Positions 13,988-26,615 of a DNA stretch of 64,000 nt are shown in pieces. The first letter of the stretch is position 1. Every line of letters starts with the position of its first letter. Source of the DNA: Pseudorasbora parva (lineage: Eukaryota; Chordata; Actinopteri; Cypriniformes; Gobionidae); contig NC_090178.1 of assembly GCF_024679245.1 (NCBI RefSeq), forward strand, positions 9,215,202-9,279,201. Reading direction: 5' to 3'. A model generated the notes under the pieces. That model had not been told where the DNA came from, searched no databases, and saw only the letters and a program-made list of their open reading frames with translations. The position numbers and the translations under genes were made by a program.

Positions 13988-16185
13988 CTTAAGCCACTGA
14001 TATAGTGCATACTCTCACCCTTTTTTCTTCCTTTTCTTCCTTTTTTCCCTTAATGTGCACTAAACAAATAGGTAAAGAAAACACACATACTGTTGTAGCA
14101 TGAATTGCCTGATCAGCATTGCAGAAAGAAGCACTATAGTGGGAATTAGCATAAAGTAATTCCTAAAGTTTTCTCTTTCAGGTCAACTAATATCATGGTG
14201 GACCGCCACAAGATATTCTTGCTGAGCAAGTTCAAGTTAGTTAAACTGATATACTGAGGTTTGTTGCCACCAGAGTAACTCAATTAAGCTTGTTCATTAT
14301 GTACATCGGGACGGCATGCCTGCAATGCCTTGGCCAAGCATTCATGTTTGTGTACTTGAGTTAAAGTCCTTTTTTTGGCCTTAAAGTCTTTGTTAACTGG
14401 CTGAACTTAGTGCACCCCTCACACGGGCCAAAAAATGCTCCCTACAAAAACACACTCCATTCCTACATCACTCGTTGCCATGGTTGCAGAATACTCCCCA
14501 TACCAGAGAATTCCTGCCTGGAGGTCTCATGGATTCTTTGCATTTGTTTACTGCTGTCTGCAGTTCAGCTCTACATGAGGCTGACCTTGTAAAACACACA
14601 GCCTTTCATATCTTTACAGGAGTTCATTGTTAATCAAAGACTTTCTTAAAGTCTTTTGTGCACAAAACGTATAAATGTCAGGATAATTAAATCATCGTGG
14701 TAATTTTAAATGATCAAAAGATAAGATAACTACTTGATGTGAATAAAACTGTACTTGGGAGACTGGAGAATTACTCCTAGTTGTGCACTAGTTGCTAATT
14801 TCAGCAGATGTCTTTCTTTCATATAACCCATCCTCACTGTATTTTGCTGATCTTGTTATCATGCTGGCTCATTAATGCATTTTCATAATCCATAGTGTTT
14901 GGGTTATGGTAGGTCCATCTGTTAATGCGATTTTTTTATAGTGCAGTTTAATGGGTTACATTTTAAATGGCCTTTATTCTCCTTTTCTGTGTCAAGTGTC
15001 AGGACCCCAGTGGGTTCGGAAATGCGCCATGTTTGTGAGAGCGATGAGCCTGGCAGACATGTCCGGTAAGTGCCGCTCTGCAGCCAAACGCACTTCACGC
15101 ACAGGATGGGATCAACTCTGTTTGTACAATGTTATGAACTGAGCAAGAGAAATAGTAAAATGATTAAATGCTGTATTAAGATGATTTTGATGAATAACAG
15201 GGTTTGAACCCATCCCTGCCTAAACTCTTATAGTGCATGTCATTTTTTTGCTTTATTGAGTCTCATTCACTCTTAATTGCTTACTTATAACCCTAATTCT
15301 ATTGTTTGATAATTCCAGATTAATAATAATAATAGATTTAATTTATGGGTTTAATTATTTAATGCACTTTTCATTCCGAAGAATTTCAAAGTGCAAAGAT
15401 TACCCTAAATTAGGGAGGGCGTGTCTACAGGAAGTGGTTAACATAATACATGTATAAACATGGGCATGTTTTCTATATAAACATGTCAGCCTCTGCATAT
15501 GATTTCATATCTTTAGTGTATCAAATTTCAAAACTAGTTGAGCTGGTTAACTAGTTGAACTTGGTCATATTCTAACTTTGAAATTAGATTTAGGGTTATT
15601 ATTCTGGAATGTAATTTCCCCCCCACAAAAAAAATACATTTAAGTGATAAACTAATCTTTTATTTATAATATATTGGATATAATTTCCACATAACTGCTT
15701 AAACAAAGGTTGTACTCAGAAATACATGGGTATGGTTAGTGAATGAGACTCATCATGTTGTGATGTTTTGTTTGCGTGTGCATGTTTCGTGATCTGTGCG
15801 TATTTTTTTTGCCTTTCCTTCTGTGTCTTGCCTCTGACTGAGTTGAAAGAGCCCTTGTTTGTGAGTAGTCTATGCATTTATTTTGCAAAGCAGGTCAAAA
15901 GACTGTGCTTACCATCAGTATAGCCAGCCATTGTTTGCTGGATGACCAGAATGGACTGAGTGATAAGGAAGCTAGACTTTTTTGTTGCAATGTATAAATA
16001 TCCCTGCTCAGATTAGATTTCTTTTAGTTGTGTCCTATAGAATACTAACAGTATTCAGGTCAGAAATGAAAGTAATAAAATGTTAAATAACACTGGAAAG
16101 TTTTAATTGTAAAACTTAAATATAGATTAAAGGCCCCTTCCCTTCTCTGTGACATTATCATTATAGCTGTGGTGTGAATTCCGCT
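13988..16185. other. Intergenic DNA; one exon-like stretch that I could not connect
   Basis: Mostly AT-rich sequence without repeats that I can name. A segment ending at 15065 before GTAAGT, and following TGTGTCAG near 15000, looks like an internal exon. It contains several ATG codons, but its only open frame ends in phase 1, which does not join the first recognised arhgap33 exon. It could be an untranslated exon or chance. Confidence 0.35.
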
Positions 16186-16434
16186 TAGGGGTGTGCGATA
16201 TTGATAAAAAATGGTATCTTGATATTTTCTGTGAGTTTCTCGATAACGATAATTAGACAATATTTTATCTTGGTGTGTTATTGTGCTGGTGATCAGCTGA
16301 CTCCTAAAGTTTATACTCAAGGGATAATGGGGATATACTCGATAATGTCAGATTGTTGTAATCGCTGTATCGTAAATGTTGTCAAACAACAATTACGATA
16401 TTATCGCAGACGATATATATATCACACACCCCTA
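16186..16434. mobile_element. Short hAT-like MITE with TAGGGGTGTG termini
   Basis: The 249-bp sequence begins TAGGGGTGTGCGATATTGAT and ends ATATCACACACCCCTA, with GATAACGATAA-type subterminal repeats. The flanking 8-mers are similar but not identical, so the target duplication is eroded or absent. Confidence 0.65.
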
Positions 16435-16451
16435 TCTCCGTTATTCATTAA

Positions 16452-16843
16452 AGCTACACTGTGTAACTTTTTTAGTTTATTCTTAGTTAAAAACACTTAG
16501 TTCTTTCAAAAATATATGTGCTCATTAATGTATATTTACTTTTTTCACGTAATAAAATATTCTCGTTAGATTATAATATGCCATTGAAAATACATACAGG
16601 TGAAGGTTTGAATGCCGGTCGCCATGTTGACCCTCCATCTTGAAAGTACATTAGCCAAAGAGGGACATACCCGTAAATTCAAGCTTCGCATTTCGCGTTA
16701 GCTTGCCATGTTAATCTTGGACTATATCGGCCACCGTAGGAGTTCAAACGAAATTGGAATTGAGAGGAACAGAAACTATTATTCACTGGATGGTCATATA
16801 CCTTTTCACCAGTAGATGGGGGAAAATATCACACAGTGTAGCT
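16452..16843. mobile_element. TTAA-flanked MITE, AGCTACACTGTG family, copy 1
   Basis: The 392-bp element lies between TTAA at 16448-16451 and 16844-16847. Termini AGCTACACTGTG and CACAGTGTAGCT are perfect inverted repeats. A second copy lies in the opposite orientation at 27612-28039 and shares interior blocks such as the GAGGGACATACCCGTAAATT segment. There is no coding capacity. Confidence 0.85.
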
Positions 16844-17199
16844 TTAATATTGAGAATGATTTTTAGAACTATATCTTTTCGCTATCTTTATAGTTCTTGT
16901 CCTTGGAGTGCACAGGCCTTAATGCTTAACTAAAATTACAAAAGTTAGTCAAGAGCAGTTTTTGTTAATTTCTTTGATTTACATGACCTTTTCACTGCAG
17001 CAGATTTATTAGGCTGCTCTCACTTTAAAAGCTTATGCACAGATCCAATATACTGTTACACAACATGTTTTCTCTCAACTATTATATTCCAAACCTGACG
17101 GTATTTACCTGAATACTCGCGACAGGCATTTTGACATACATTTTTCTATATTTTGACACTTTAAGAGCAATAAGCCACGAAAAAGAAGTACATTTGGAG

Positions 17200-17957
17200 T
17201 AGGGCTGCATGATTAATCGAAATCGAACCGCAATCGCGATTTGGTTTGTGTGCGATTATGAAAGCTCAAAGGCTGCGATTTAAATTAAATAAATAAATGC
17301 CCAGTGTGTTAGCGAAGAGCGGCTCTGTGATCAACGCTGCTCCGTCGGAAAGACTGTGAGTTTGAGTCGCTTATAACGTGCGTTTGAAAAAGCAACACGA
17401 GTCAAACATCTTCACAAACTAGTGAAGCGCTCATAAACCTGTTCAGCAAAAGACAACGTTTAATAACATGTTTTACCTCACTTCATATCGTCAGTCGAGT
17501 GTTTGTGAGCTGATGTGGCTTCTCATCAGAGTGAGGCAGACGATGCGTTATTTTATAGTATTCAATCAGCACTGCATTATAATACACTTTATTACTATGA
17601 AAATACCTTTGACGGCTTGAAGAACTCAAATACACCACATTTTGCTGCAGTCGTGTTTATTGTCGTCATCTTTAATCAAAGCGTCTCTATCTTCATTACT
17701 TTTCTGAGGCAAATGTGGCGTTTTCCGCTCAAGGGTGCCCTCTAGCTTTCAGTATGAATTAAAAACTTTGGATAATCAATAATAAGAAAAAATTATACTT
17801 AATACATTTTAAAACTTAATAAACTTAAGAAATTATAAATTTATTGGACATATGTTTTTCTTCAATGTTCAGGAGTTTTTTCCCCCACAGTGGATGCACA
17901 AGAGGTTCATATTTCATATTAAAGACAGACTTTAAGAAATTGAAATCACAGATAAAC

Positions 17958-18012
<55 letters not shown>

Positions 18013-18364
18013 CTTTTATTTTATTTATTTTTTAATTTTTTAAATACATTTTCTGTAAAATATTACAAAAATAATAATAATTAGTATTAGTATTATATTG
18101 TTATATTTATTCTGACATACTCTTTTTATTTGTAATTATGAAAATGTTATTGTAATGGTAATACGTCTTATTTTTTAAAATATTTTAGCAGTAATAATCA
18201 TAATAATTATTATTAGTCACATTAATATAAAAACACAAAATGTTATATACACACACTTTACATTTGTAAAAAAAATTATAATAACAATAATCGCATTTTA
18301 AATCGCAATCGCAATTTTATCCAGAATAATCGCAATTATATATTTTCCCCAAATCGTGCAGCCC
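17200..18364. mobile_element. hAT-like non-autonomous element with AATCGCAATCGC subterminal repeats
   Basis: Starts TAGGGCTGCATGATTAATCG and ends AAATCGTGCAGCCC. Inverted AATCGCAATCGC-type motifs lie next to each end. About 1.17 kb. The middle carries a (CA)n tract at 17959-18007. No transposase frame is seen, and no clear target duplication can be read. Confidence 0.65.
17959..18007. repeat. (CA)n microsatellite inside the hAT-like element
   Basis: Pure CA dinucleotide array of about 49 bp, followed by ATATAT. Confidence 0.95.
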
Positions 18365-18999
18365 GCTTGCAAGCTTTTTGAGAGGTGGCTTTATGAGAGT
18401 GCCATTTATTAATGCTTACTACGCGCAGGTGGTTTTGGTGTATCAATACTGCAGAAAATGAGCATTAGAACCATTTTAGATCTTTCATTATGGATACATA
18501 AGAGAAATATTGATATTTTTGACTATCAAATGAAACCATGCACTTGATGCCTTGAAGCTTGCATATCACCAATATAAAACTTGAATGATCGGATCGGTAT
18601 TGGCCGATCATGATAACAAGAAATCGGTAGTCTGTATCGGATGCTAAAATCCTGATCAGAGAATCACTAACCTGAATACTACTGATAGACCTAACTTAAT
18701 TTATAAATTTGGTATATTGTATTTATCTATGCTTGTAAGTTTTGTTTTGTTCCTATTTTATTACTGACGGTTCGCTTGCCTTTAATGTTTGAACTTTATT
18801 AGTCATGCAATTGTTTTGCTGTGGTACCAAAGTATTTCAAGTGTTCTTAAATTAATAAATGAAAAGTAAAGTTACATTTGTTTCACCCCCCTAATTTATC
18901 TTTATTTTTTGCTGATCCTATTTTTGACCTAAAAACGGCGTGTTCCTTTCCGAGTTTTGTGATTCGTTGTACCCCTATTTTAAACTGTCAGGGCACACC

Positions 19000-19007
19000 T
19001 ATATAAG
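19000..19007 (+). promoter_or_regulatory. Possible TATA box upstream of the candidate arhgap33 first exon
   Basis: TATATAAG occurs in CpG-containing sequence about 470 bp before the candidate start codon at 19472. A start site would be expected near 19030. There is no expression evidence, and neuronal GAP genes often have TATA-less promoters, so this is only a positional suggestion. The stretch 18365-18999 shows no gene. Confidence 0.25.
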
Positions 19008-19175
19008 GCTGCCTGAACATCCTTAACGTGTCCAAAAACCAATGGAGAGAACCGCGCAAATGCTCTGTCATACGAGCAGCCCTCCTCTTCCTGAGAACAG
19101 CTGAGGAGTCACAGAGGCCTGGCGTTCAGATCACCACATCAAATATTCAACAGGTGCCTCTGAATGTGAGCTTTT

Positions 19176-19394
19176 TTGTGTGTCCAAGACGGTAAGAAAG
19201 GCGAGATAGATGCGGATGTAAATAAAAAGAGAGCACTTTTACGCTTTCGAGAATCGCGAAGGAAAGCCCACCCATCGGCACGTGTGGAGAGTTCGACAGC
19301 AAGATTAGAGACCAGAATGAACACAGATGCATCTGAATTGGTGAAGCTAGAGACCAAAATGAACACGGATGCATCTGAATTGGTGAAGCGATGA
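19176..19394 (+). other. Unassigned 72-aa open frame containing a duplicated 14-residue unit
   Basis: The frame starts at ATG 19176 and ends TGA 19394. Its last part repeats LET(R/K)MNTDASELVK twice because of the 42-bp tandem duplication at 19306-19389. I recognise no protein family. It lies between the possible TATA box and the candidate arhgap33 start, in a different frame, so it could be an upstream open frame of that transcript, a fragment of a mobile element, or chance. Confidence 0.25.
19306..19389. repeat. 42-bp tandem duplication
   Basis: Two adjacent 42-bp units (19306-19347 and 19348-19389) differ at only two positions that I can see (CCAGAATG against CCAAAATG, and ACACAGATG against ACACGGATG). 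The length is a multiple of three, so the frame through it stays open. Confidence 0.9.
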
Positions 19395-19471
19395 CCTAGG
19401 GGAGGTGATGACAGCTAAAGTGTGGCTAGTACCTAACCTCAAACTTCTGCCTCAAGGTATCTACCGCAGAA

Positions 19472-19498
19472 ATGTTCAAGAGGAAGAGAGTGCTCAAG
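19472..19498 (+). CDS. arhgap33: Candidate first coding exon of arhgap33 (nine codons)
   Basis: ATG at 19472 follows GCAGAA, with G at -3, and opens nine codons (MFKRKRVLK). They end exactly in phase 0 at AAG before the donor GTATGA. The exon at 26524 starts in phase 0 with Ala-Arg-Ser-Thr-Asp, so the two join in frame. An in-frame TAG at 19427-19429 with no ATG in between makes 19472 the first usable start. Mammalian proteins also have a short variable N-terminus before ARSTD. There is no sequence conservation to confirm it, and another small exon in the 7-kb intron remains possible. Confidence 0.35.
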
Positions 19499-20321
19499 GT
19501 ATGAACCACATTATGAAAAAGGATGTTTCAGTATCCTGTGGAAATATTTACCTAGCTTGCTTAGGGTTTAATTGGTTGGCTGGGTAATAGATTACTGATT
19601 TGTGTATGGTTTTTATGTCTTTAAAGTTTAAGATTTAAAGCAGCTGTCAAGAGCAGCTTGTGTTGTGTCCAACAGTTTCTATCAGAGAAACATAAACCAG
19701 TCATGGAGAACACGTATGAGGTTACCAGAAGAGAGACGGCATGGACCAGCATTTATCCAGGCTTTATTGACTGGTTGAGGAGGTGTATGTGGTAGAAACT
19801 AGACAAGTTCAAGTTTAACCTATTTAATTGTACAGCAGAGAAGAGATCCACTAGATTAGCATGTTTGCATCCCAGGTTTATCTCAGGTGAACCCGTATGC
19901 CAGCCGCCAGGTGCGTTGTTTGCTGTAAATCCTCCAGCGGGTCCAACAGGTGTGTGTTTGCATAACATCACCATGGCCTTGGTTGAAAGCAGCTGCGTTT
20001 ACTGTCACTACACGCAGTAATACTTGTAGCCTTGAAAGTTGAAATGTAGTCTTTATTGTGGGCTGAATAAAAGCACCCTGCTTATTTGAGTTTTTTCAGC
20101 ACTGTTAACGGGAGCATTCACAGCTGGATGGGCGAGTCATGTGGTTTCAGCACACACTGCGCAGTGAAATTTGGACTGAATGAGTTTGAATGATGCATCT
20201 ACCAGCTGCATTCAACACAGATATTTATCTTTTTGTTATTGTGGAGTATACGATTTGGATTTTCATTAGTTTAATTTGCAACTGAAGGTTTTTAAGCTGT
20301 TGTTACAATATATTATTCTAC
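19499..20321. other. arhgap33: No gene seen; probable start of the first arhgap33 intron
   Basis: Ordinary AT-rich sequence. If the candidate first exon is right, this begins a 7-kb intron that runs to 26523. Confidence 0.4.
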
Positions 20322-20758
20322 TGTATATATACAATACTGTTCAAAAGTTTAGGTTCGGTAAGATTTTTATTTTTTAGTCCTATGCTCACCAAGGCTGCAT
20401 TCATTTGACCAAAATACAGTCCAAATATAGAAAACAATCCATTGAACTGCACAGTATTAAGGATGTACCTTAATAATGTGAATTTCAATGGACTGTTTTC
20501 TATATATTTATATATTTAAAAATAATTCCTGTGATCAAAGCTGAATATTCAGCGTAATTAACCCTCTTTGGTCACATGGTCATTTTTGTGTAGACCATGA
20601 TATTACAGCTTTTATCTGAAACAGAAATTTCTGTTACATTTATAAGTATCTTTACAGTCACTCTTGATCAATTCATGCGTCCTTGCTGAATAAAAGTATT
20701 AATTTCTTTCTTTCTTTTTTTTGTACTGACCCCAAACTGTTCTGCAGTAATGCACTTT
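20322..20758. repeat. AAAAGTTTGGGGTC interspersed repeat, copy 1
   Basis: Starts TACTGTTCAAAAGTTTAGG and ends CTGACCCCAAACTGTTCTG, an inverted terminal pair. The interior includes CTCACCAAGGCTGCATT and CTGAATAAAAGTATTAA, familiar from a very common teleost non-autonomous repeat. Other copies are at 30332, 42180, 49942 and 51643. The flank 20759-21525 shows no gene. Confidence 0.75.
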
Positions 20759-21525
20759 TATTTTCTGTCTTTGCATGTCAGACCAGACCTTTAACGAAAC
20801 TTAAAACTGCATTTACAACAAATTTAGCCTCTGTGATGTGGCGTATTTCTGAGTGAAACTTAGCCAAGCATCACCATTAGCATTGCTTATCCTCATGTTT
20901 TGGGTTTCAACTAACTCTAAGCCATATCTAGAGGCCAAAATTATATTGGAGACTTTGGCCAATAAAAACCCATCCAGTACAGCAACCGCATTGCAACTTC
21001 CTGGCAAACATTTTCGTGAAAAGCATTATTCATATTTTCCTTCAGTATATGTTCAGATTTGTGATTTATTATTATTATTAATCAATGGAACAAATAATTT
21101 TGGCAGTGAATGTTGTCAGTTTTAAGCAAGATACATGATAGTGTATAAAAATGCTGCTTTTACTTCAGAAATGTTGCCTATCTTGATAACCCTTTTGTCA
21201 ATCAGGGACAGAAAGGAAACGTGGTGTGCATCTTTGTGTAATAATGACTGACACACAATCAGTGTGACTCCAGTTAACCTCCTTAGACAGGGCTGTGCAC
21301 AGCGGTGTAAGTGCAATATATTTCCCCTGATTTATAGACATTTGGCAGGCAGCTCTTCTGACTGTCACTGATTTGGCCGACAGCTCTCCTTTGAGATCTC
21401 AGCTGATCCTCAAGCCGTGTGCTGTGAAGGCAGAGTTATCAACAGATTCAGGAATGTGTGCTCCGTCCAAAGCTGAATGGAAAGGTGGGGAGTTGGGACG
21501 AGGTTGGATTGGAATGAACATTTTC

Positions 21526-21750
21526 CCTGGTTTCACAGGCAAGGCTTAAGTCTAGTCCTAGACTAAAATGCATGTTTGAGCTGTTTTAACCAAAAGCAAC
21601 TTACACTGACATGTATGTCAAGGTCATGGTTTTGTGATGCACACCAGTAATATTTTTTTCTAAGACACATCTATAAAAGCTAATTAAATATCCTAATTGA
21701 ACTAAGGCCTAATCCTGGCTTAATCGAAGCCCTGTTTGTGAAACCGGGCC
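21526..21750. mobile_element. Short MITE with GGTTTCACAG termini
   Basis: Starts near CCTGGTTTCACAGGCAAGGC and ends CCTGTTTGTGAAACCGGGCC, an inverted pair. The inner arms GGCTTAAG and GGCTTAATC also match. About 225 bp, non-coding, and familiar as an abundant cyprinid element. The flank 21751-22115 is T-rich with no gene. Confidence 0.75.
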
Positions 21751-22115
21751 TTTATTTTAAAACATCAGGAGCAGGGCTATTATAGTTTTTTAAAACATTA
21801 CCTTTTTTATATTATTTTTGATTTCAGTCTCTTAGATGTAATTCTTACAACATTTTTAATTTGTCTATAAAATTACAATAAAGACAGTTTTAGTTTAATA
21901 TTCATTTTATTCAAGTTTACATTAAGTACTAGTAAGGTTAGTACTACTTAATAATAGCATTACGTTTCTCTTTGAGTACTAGTACCCTTTTTTATTTGAA
22001 TTGTTTTTTTGGTTTTTTTTGAATTTGTAATTTTTTTTTTTCTCTTTGGAACTTGTTTTATTTTTAAATTTCATTTAAGTTTTGATTAGTTTGACCTGTT
22101 AATAAATAGTTTATT

Positions 22116-22343
<228 letters not shown>

Positions 22344-22697
22344 TATAGTATAGTATGTGAACACCCTGCTATTGCAAGTTCTCAGACAGGGTCTGAAATT
22401 GTTATCGTAGGTGCATGTCCACTGTGAGTGACATAATCTAAAAAAAAAAAAAAAAAAAATCCAGAAATCACAATATATGATTTTTTAACTATTTATTTGT
22501 ATGATACAGCTGCAAATATGTATTTGAACACCTGTCTATCAGCTAGAATTCTGACCCTCAAAGACCTGTTAGTCTGCCTTTAAAATGTCCACCTCCACTC
22601 CATTTATTATCCTAAATTAGATGCACCCGTTTGAGGTTGTTAGTTACATAAAGACACCTGTCCACCCCATACAATCAGTAAGAATCAAACTACTAAC

Positions 22698-24291
22698 ATG
22701 GCCAAGACCAAAGAGCTGTCCAAAGACACTAGAGACAAAATTGTACACCTCCACAAGGCTGGAAAGGGCTACGGGGAAATTACCAAGCAACTTGGTTAAA
22801 GGTCCCGTTCTTCGCGTGTTTTCGAAGCTTTGATTATGTTTACAGTGTGCGATATAACATGAGTTCATGTTTCGCGTGTAAAAAAACCCGTATTTTTCAC
22901 ACAATTGACTTATCTGTACACCGCTGTTTTCTCTGTCCTAAAAACGGCCTGATGATTTCCTTGTTCTATGAAGTCCCTCCTTCAGAAACACGTAACGAGT
23001 TCTGATTGGGCCAGCGCTTCCCGTGTTGTGATTGGACAGCAGCTTAGCGCACTTTGCCCGGAAAGGTCCCGCCTCTCACCATAACGGGGAGATGCTGAAT
23101 GCGCTCTTCTCCACGTGGGAGAGCAACAAGACCACACCCGCTATTTAGCGTGTTCTTGTGGGCGGAGGGTTAGTCAACAAACGGTTCTAGTGACGTCATT
23201 ACATCCCTGCACTTCCTGCTGTAGTCCAAACCGGCCGTTCGCTGTAGGCTTTGAAAGGGAACTTCTGTTAACTAAAATATCTCGCTTGGCATTGAACTTT
23301 GAGCTTTATAATTTTACAGGTATTATTTATGCTCTAACAGCAACATTTCACACTAACTAAAGTTTGAAAGATGGAATCGCGAAGAACGGGACCTTTAAAA
23401 AGGTCCACTGTTGAAGCAATCATTAGAAAATGGAAGAAGCTAAACATGACTGTCAGTCTCCCTCGGACTGGGGCTCCATGCAAGATCTCACCTCATGGGG
23501 TCTCAATGATCCTAAGAAAGGTGAGAAATCAGCCCAGAACTACACAGGAGGAGCTGGTCAATGACCTCAAAAGAGCTGGGACCACCGTTTCTGTTCTGTT
23601 CCAGGTTACTGTTGGTAATACACTAAGACGTCATGGTTTGAAATCATGCATGGCACGGAAGTTTCCCCTGCTTAAACTAGCACATGTCCAGGCCTGTCTT
23701 AAGTTTGCCAATGACCATTTGGATGATTCAGAGGAGTCATGAGAGAAAGTCATGTGGTCAGATGTGACCAAAATAGAACTTTTTGGTCATAATTACACTA
23801 AACGTGTTTGGAGGAAGAAGAATGATGAGTACCATCCCAAGAAGCATCATGCATTGGGGGTGTTTTTCTGCACATGGGACAGGGCGTCTGCACTGTATTA
23901 AAGAGAGGATGACCGGGGACATGCATTGCGAGATTTTGGGGAACAACCTTCTTCCCTTGAAGCATTGAAGATGGGTCGAGGCTGGGTCTTCCAACATTAC
24001 AATGGCCCGAAGCACACAGCCAGGATAACCAAGTAGTGGCTCTGTAAGAAGCATATCAAGGTTCTGGTGTGGCCTAGCCAGTCTCCAGACCTAAACCCAA
24101 TAGAGAATCTTTGGAGGGAGCTCAAACTCTGTGTTTCTCAGCAACAGGCCAGAAACCTGACTGACCTAGAGATAATCTGTGTGGAGGAGTGGGCCAAAAT
24201 CCCTCCTGGAGTGTGTGCAAACCTGGTGAAAAACTACTGGAAATGTTTGACCTCTGTAATTGCAAACAAAGGCTACTGTACCAAATACTAA
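22698..24291 (+). pseudogene. Tc1-like transposase pseudogene, split by an insertion
   Basis: The frame opens with [20 protein letters not shown] (22698), the paired-like helix-turn-helix domain of Tc1 transposases. It is interrupted at 22800-23394 by a TTAA element and resumes at [12 protein letters not shown] (23405). The DDE domain is visible as [28 protein letters not shown] and the C-terminal ANKGYCTKY before TAA at 24289. TGA at 23740 and several later shifts and stops break it. In the first DDE motif the residue after SD is Val where relatives usually have Glu. It cannot make a functional enzyme. Confidence 0.9.
22800..23394. mobile_element. TTAA-flanked MITE, CGCGAAGAAC family, copy 2, nested in the Tc1 transposase
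   Basis: The 595-bp element lies between TTAA at 22796-22799 and 23395-23398. It begins AGGTCCCGTTCTTCGCG and ends CGCGAAGAACGGGACCT, a perfect 17-bp inverted pair. It is nearly identical to 9855-10455 apart from small indels and interrupts the transposase after the codons for ITKQLG. Confidence 0.93.
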
Positions 24292-24475
24292 CATTGATTA
24301 TCTCAGGTGTTCAAATACTTATTTGCAGCTGTATCATACAAATAAAAAGGTTAAAAAAAATCATATATTGTGATTTTCTGGATTTTTTTATTTTTAGATT
24401 ATGTCTCTCACAGTGGACATGCACCTTCAATGACAATTTCAGACCCCTCCGTGATTTCTAAGTGGGAGAACTTGC

Positions 24476-24633
<158 letters not shown>

Positions 24634-26523
24634 TAGTTTCAGATGGCGTTTTGTTTTTGAAGTAACATATTTTTATAAACAAAACACAATATTAATTGCT
24701 GTGTGGGCTTGCAGTCGGGTAAAGGTTGACAGAAGTGATTGTATCTTGAGGTTTAGCGTCAGCGTTTTTTTTTTTAGCTTTGCTTCCTTGTGTCCTCTAT
24801 AAGAGATGCAGCATGCAAATTCAAACACAATATTTGTTTACAGGGCATCAGTGCTTTTGCTTTTTGCAGTCGGCATAGTTATAGAAGTAAGCACACATAC
24901 TTAGGGGTTTATTATTATCATTAGTGTTATATGGGAATAGATTACAAGTGATTTTAAGTCCCACACATCTGCTTGCTTAAACTGTACAGTATAGGTTAAA
25001 TCCTTAATAATCTAAATATGCTTATGCACCACTGACCATCTCTAAAGGTTTCTTGCCCAGGGGAGAACAGCTAGCAATAAAGGTAAGTGTGACAGAAGTG
25101 CCCAGCATCTCCTTTTTCCTGTTCTGCCACATGCATAAAGCTTACAGTACATCAATTTGATTACTGCCTCTAAAATCATTAGCTTATCAATATGGCTGGC
25201 CCATTTTGCGCAAGAAAACAAGAATGCATTGGATAAAACAGTAGACAAATCCACTCTTGCCATCCCTCATTCCTGTGCTTGAACTCATCCGTGACTGTTT
25301 GGTGTTGTGTAAAGGAAGACTGCAGAGATCTGTTCTTCCCCGAGGGGATCAGGGAAGTGCTGTCTCGCAACCAAATGCTCCCGTTGCAATGCTTCCATCG
25401 AAACTGCCTGTCAGGTGGATGAAACTCAAACAGTCATCCCGACACATCCGTTGTTATCAGAATGAATCTGCATGACTGAGCCATAATTCGCCAGGGCTTT
25501 TATTCATCAAGGACAAGCATAAAAAGCTCTAATAAGGTTGAAAGGAAACATCCGGTGTGTACTCAACTCTTGTCTTGTACTGTAATCCTGGAACTGTAAC
25601 ACTAAGTGTCTTCTCTGAACTTTTTAGAGCTGCACATGATACACACACATGATACTCTTGTTGTGATTTCATTTTATTGGAACTTTTAATGATTTTATAC
25701 TGCAGATTAAATATTTATATTATACCCCCTAAACCTACCCATCACAGAAAACATCTTCGGAACACAAATTAAGATATTTTTTAAGAAATCTCTTAGAGCT
25801 CTCTGACCCCTCCATAGACAGCAATTGAATTACCACTTTCAAGGCCCAGAAAGGTAGTAAAGACATTGTCAAAATGGCCCATGTGACTTCAGTGGTTCAA
25901 CCTTAATTTAATGAAGAGACCAGAATATGTTTGTGTGCAAAATCCCCCCAAAACTTTATTTTTTGTTTTTTATTTACATGATATTCTTATTTTTTTCTCT
26001 TTTGTTTCTTGCTGCGCACCTCTGTAAATCCCAAATGTATTACTCATCTCCACATAGAAATGAAAAATGGCCACTTACTGTAGCTCATGTCACACCAATG
26101 GTCACGTCCTGTAAATACACAGTGTAAAGTGAAACCCATACCAATCTACATTGATCACCCATTTTAAAGTGTTTCATGTAAATGCTTGGCTTTTATCCCA
26201 AATCAGACCAGAGGTCAGCAGACGACTGTCTGGGTCACTTCACAAGCTGCTTGCTGCTCCCTTTTCTAAATGTGATTTGAACATTTAAATGAAAGTGATT
26301 TGCTTGAGACCTTGTGAATCCTCAGAGAATAATCTTTCACTGTATGATCACTGTTGATTTAAGGCTTTTGTAATCTATTTTCTCCAAAGTACGTGCGCTG
26401 TCAACTGTCCTTCAGATGATGCATTCTATGACTCTCAAAATGGAGATCTTTGTGACGTAGCATGAATTGTAAACCCATCAGAGCATAAACTTATTTCTTC
26501 TGTTCTCCTTCATCTTTCTCCAG
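24634..26523. other. arhgap33: Probable arhgap33 intron sequence, no exon seen
   Basis: No supported exon. A GC-richer stretch at 25280-25460 lacks coding signature. Sequence resembling a decayed TTAA-type repeat (ATCTTCGGAACACAAATTAAG) occurs near 25750. Confidence 0.45.
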
Positions 26524-26615
26524 GCTCGGAGCACTGATAATCTGGACAGTTCTGGGGAGCCTGGGACCAGATCAGTGGGCACCACTGCCAACTTGAAGGG
26601 GAAGATGAGCAAAAG
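26524..26615 (+). CDS. arhgap33: arhgap33 exon: N-terminal ARSTD segment
   Basis: Acceptor TTTCTCCAG, donor GTGAGA. Phase 0 in, 2 out. It encodes ARSTDNLDSSGEPGTRSVG and a basic KGKMSKR stretch. Mammalian ARHGAP33 has ARSTDSLDG at the same place. The only Met here (codon 28) is a possible internal start but would remove the conserved segment. Confidence 0.92.

Noticed and set aside
14997..15065. Exon-like segment with ATG codons before GTAAGT
   Set aside because: Its only open frame ends in phase 1, which puts the ARSTD exon out of frame. The phase-0 frame has a stop codon just before its end. It could still be an untranslated exon, but nothing shows this.
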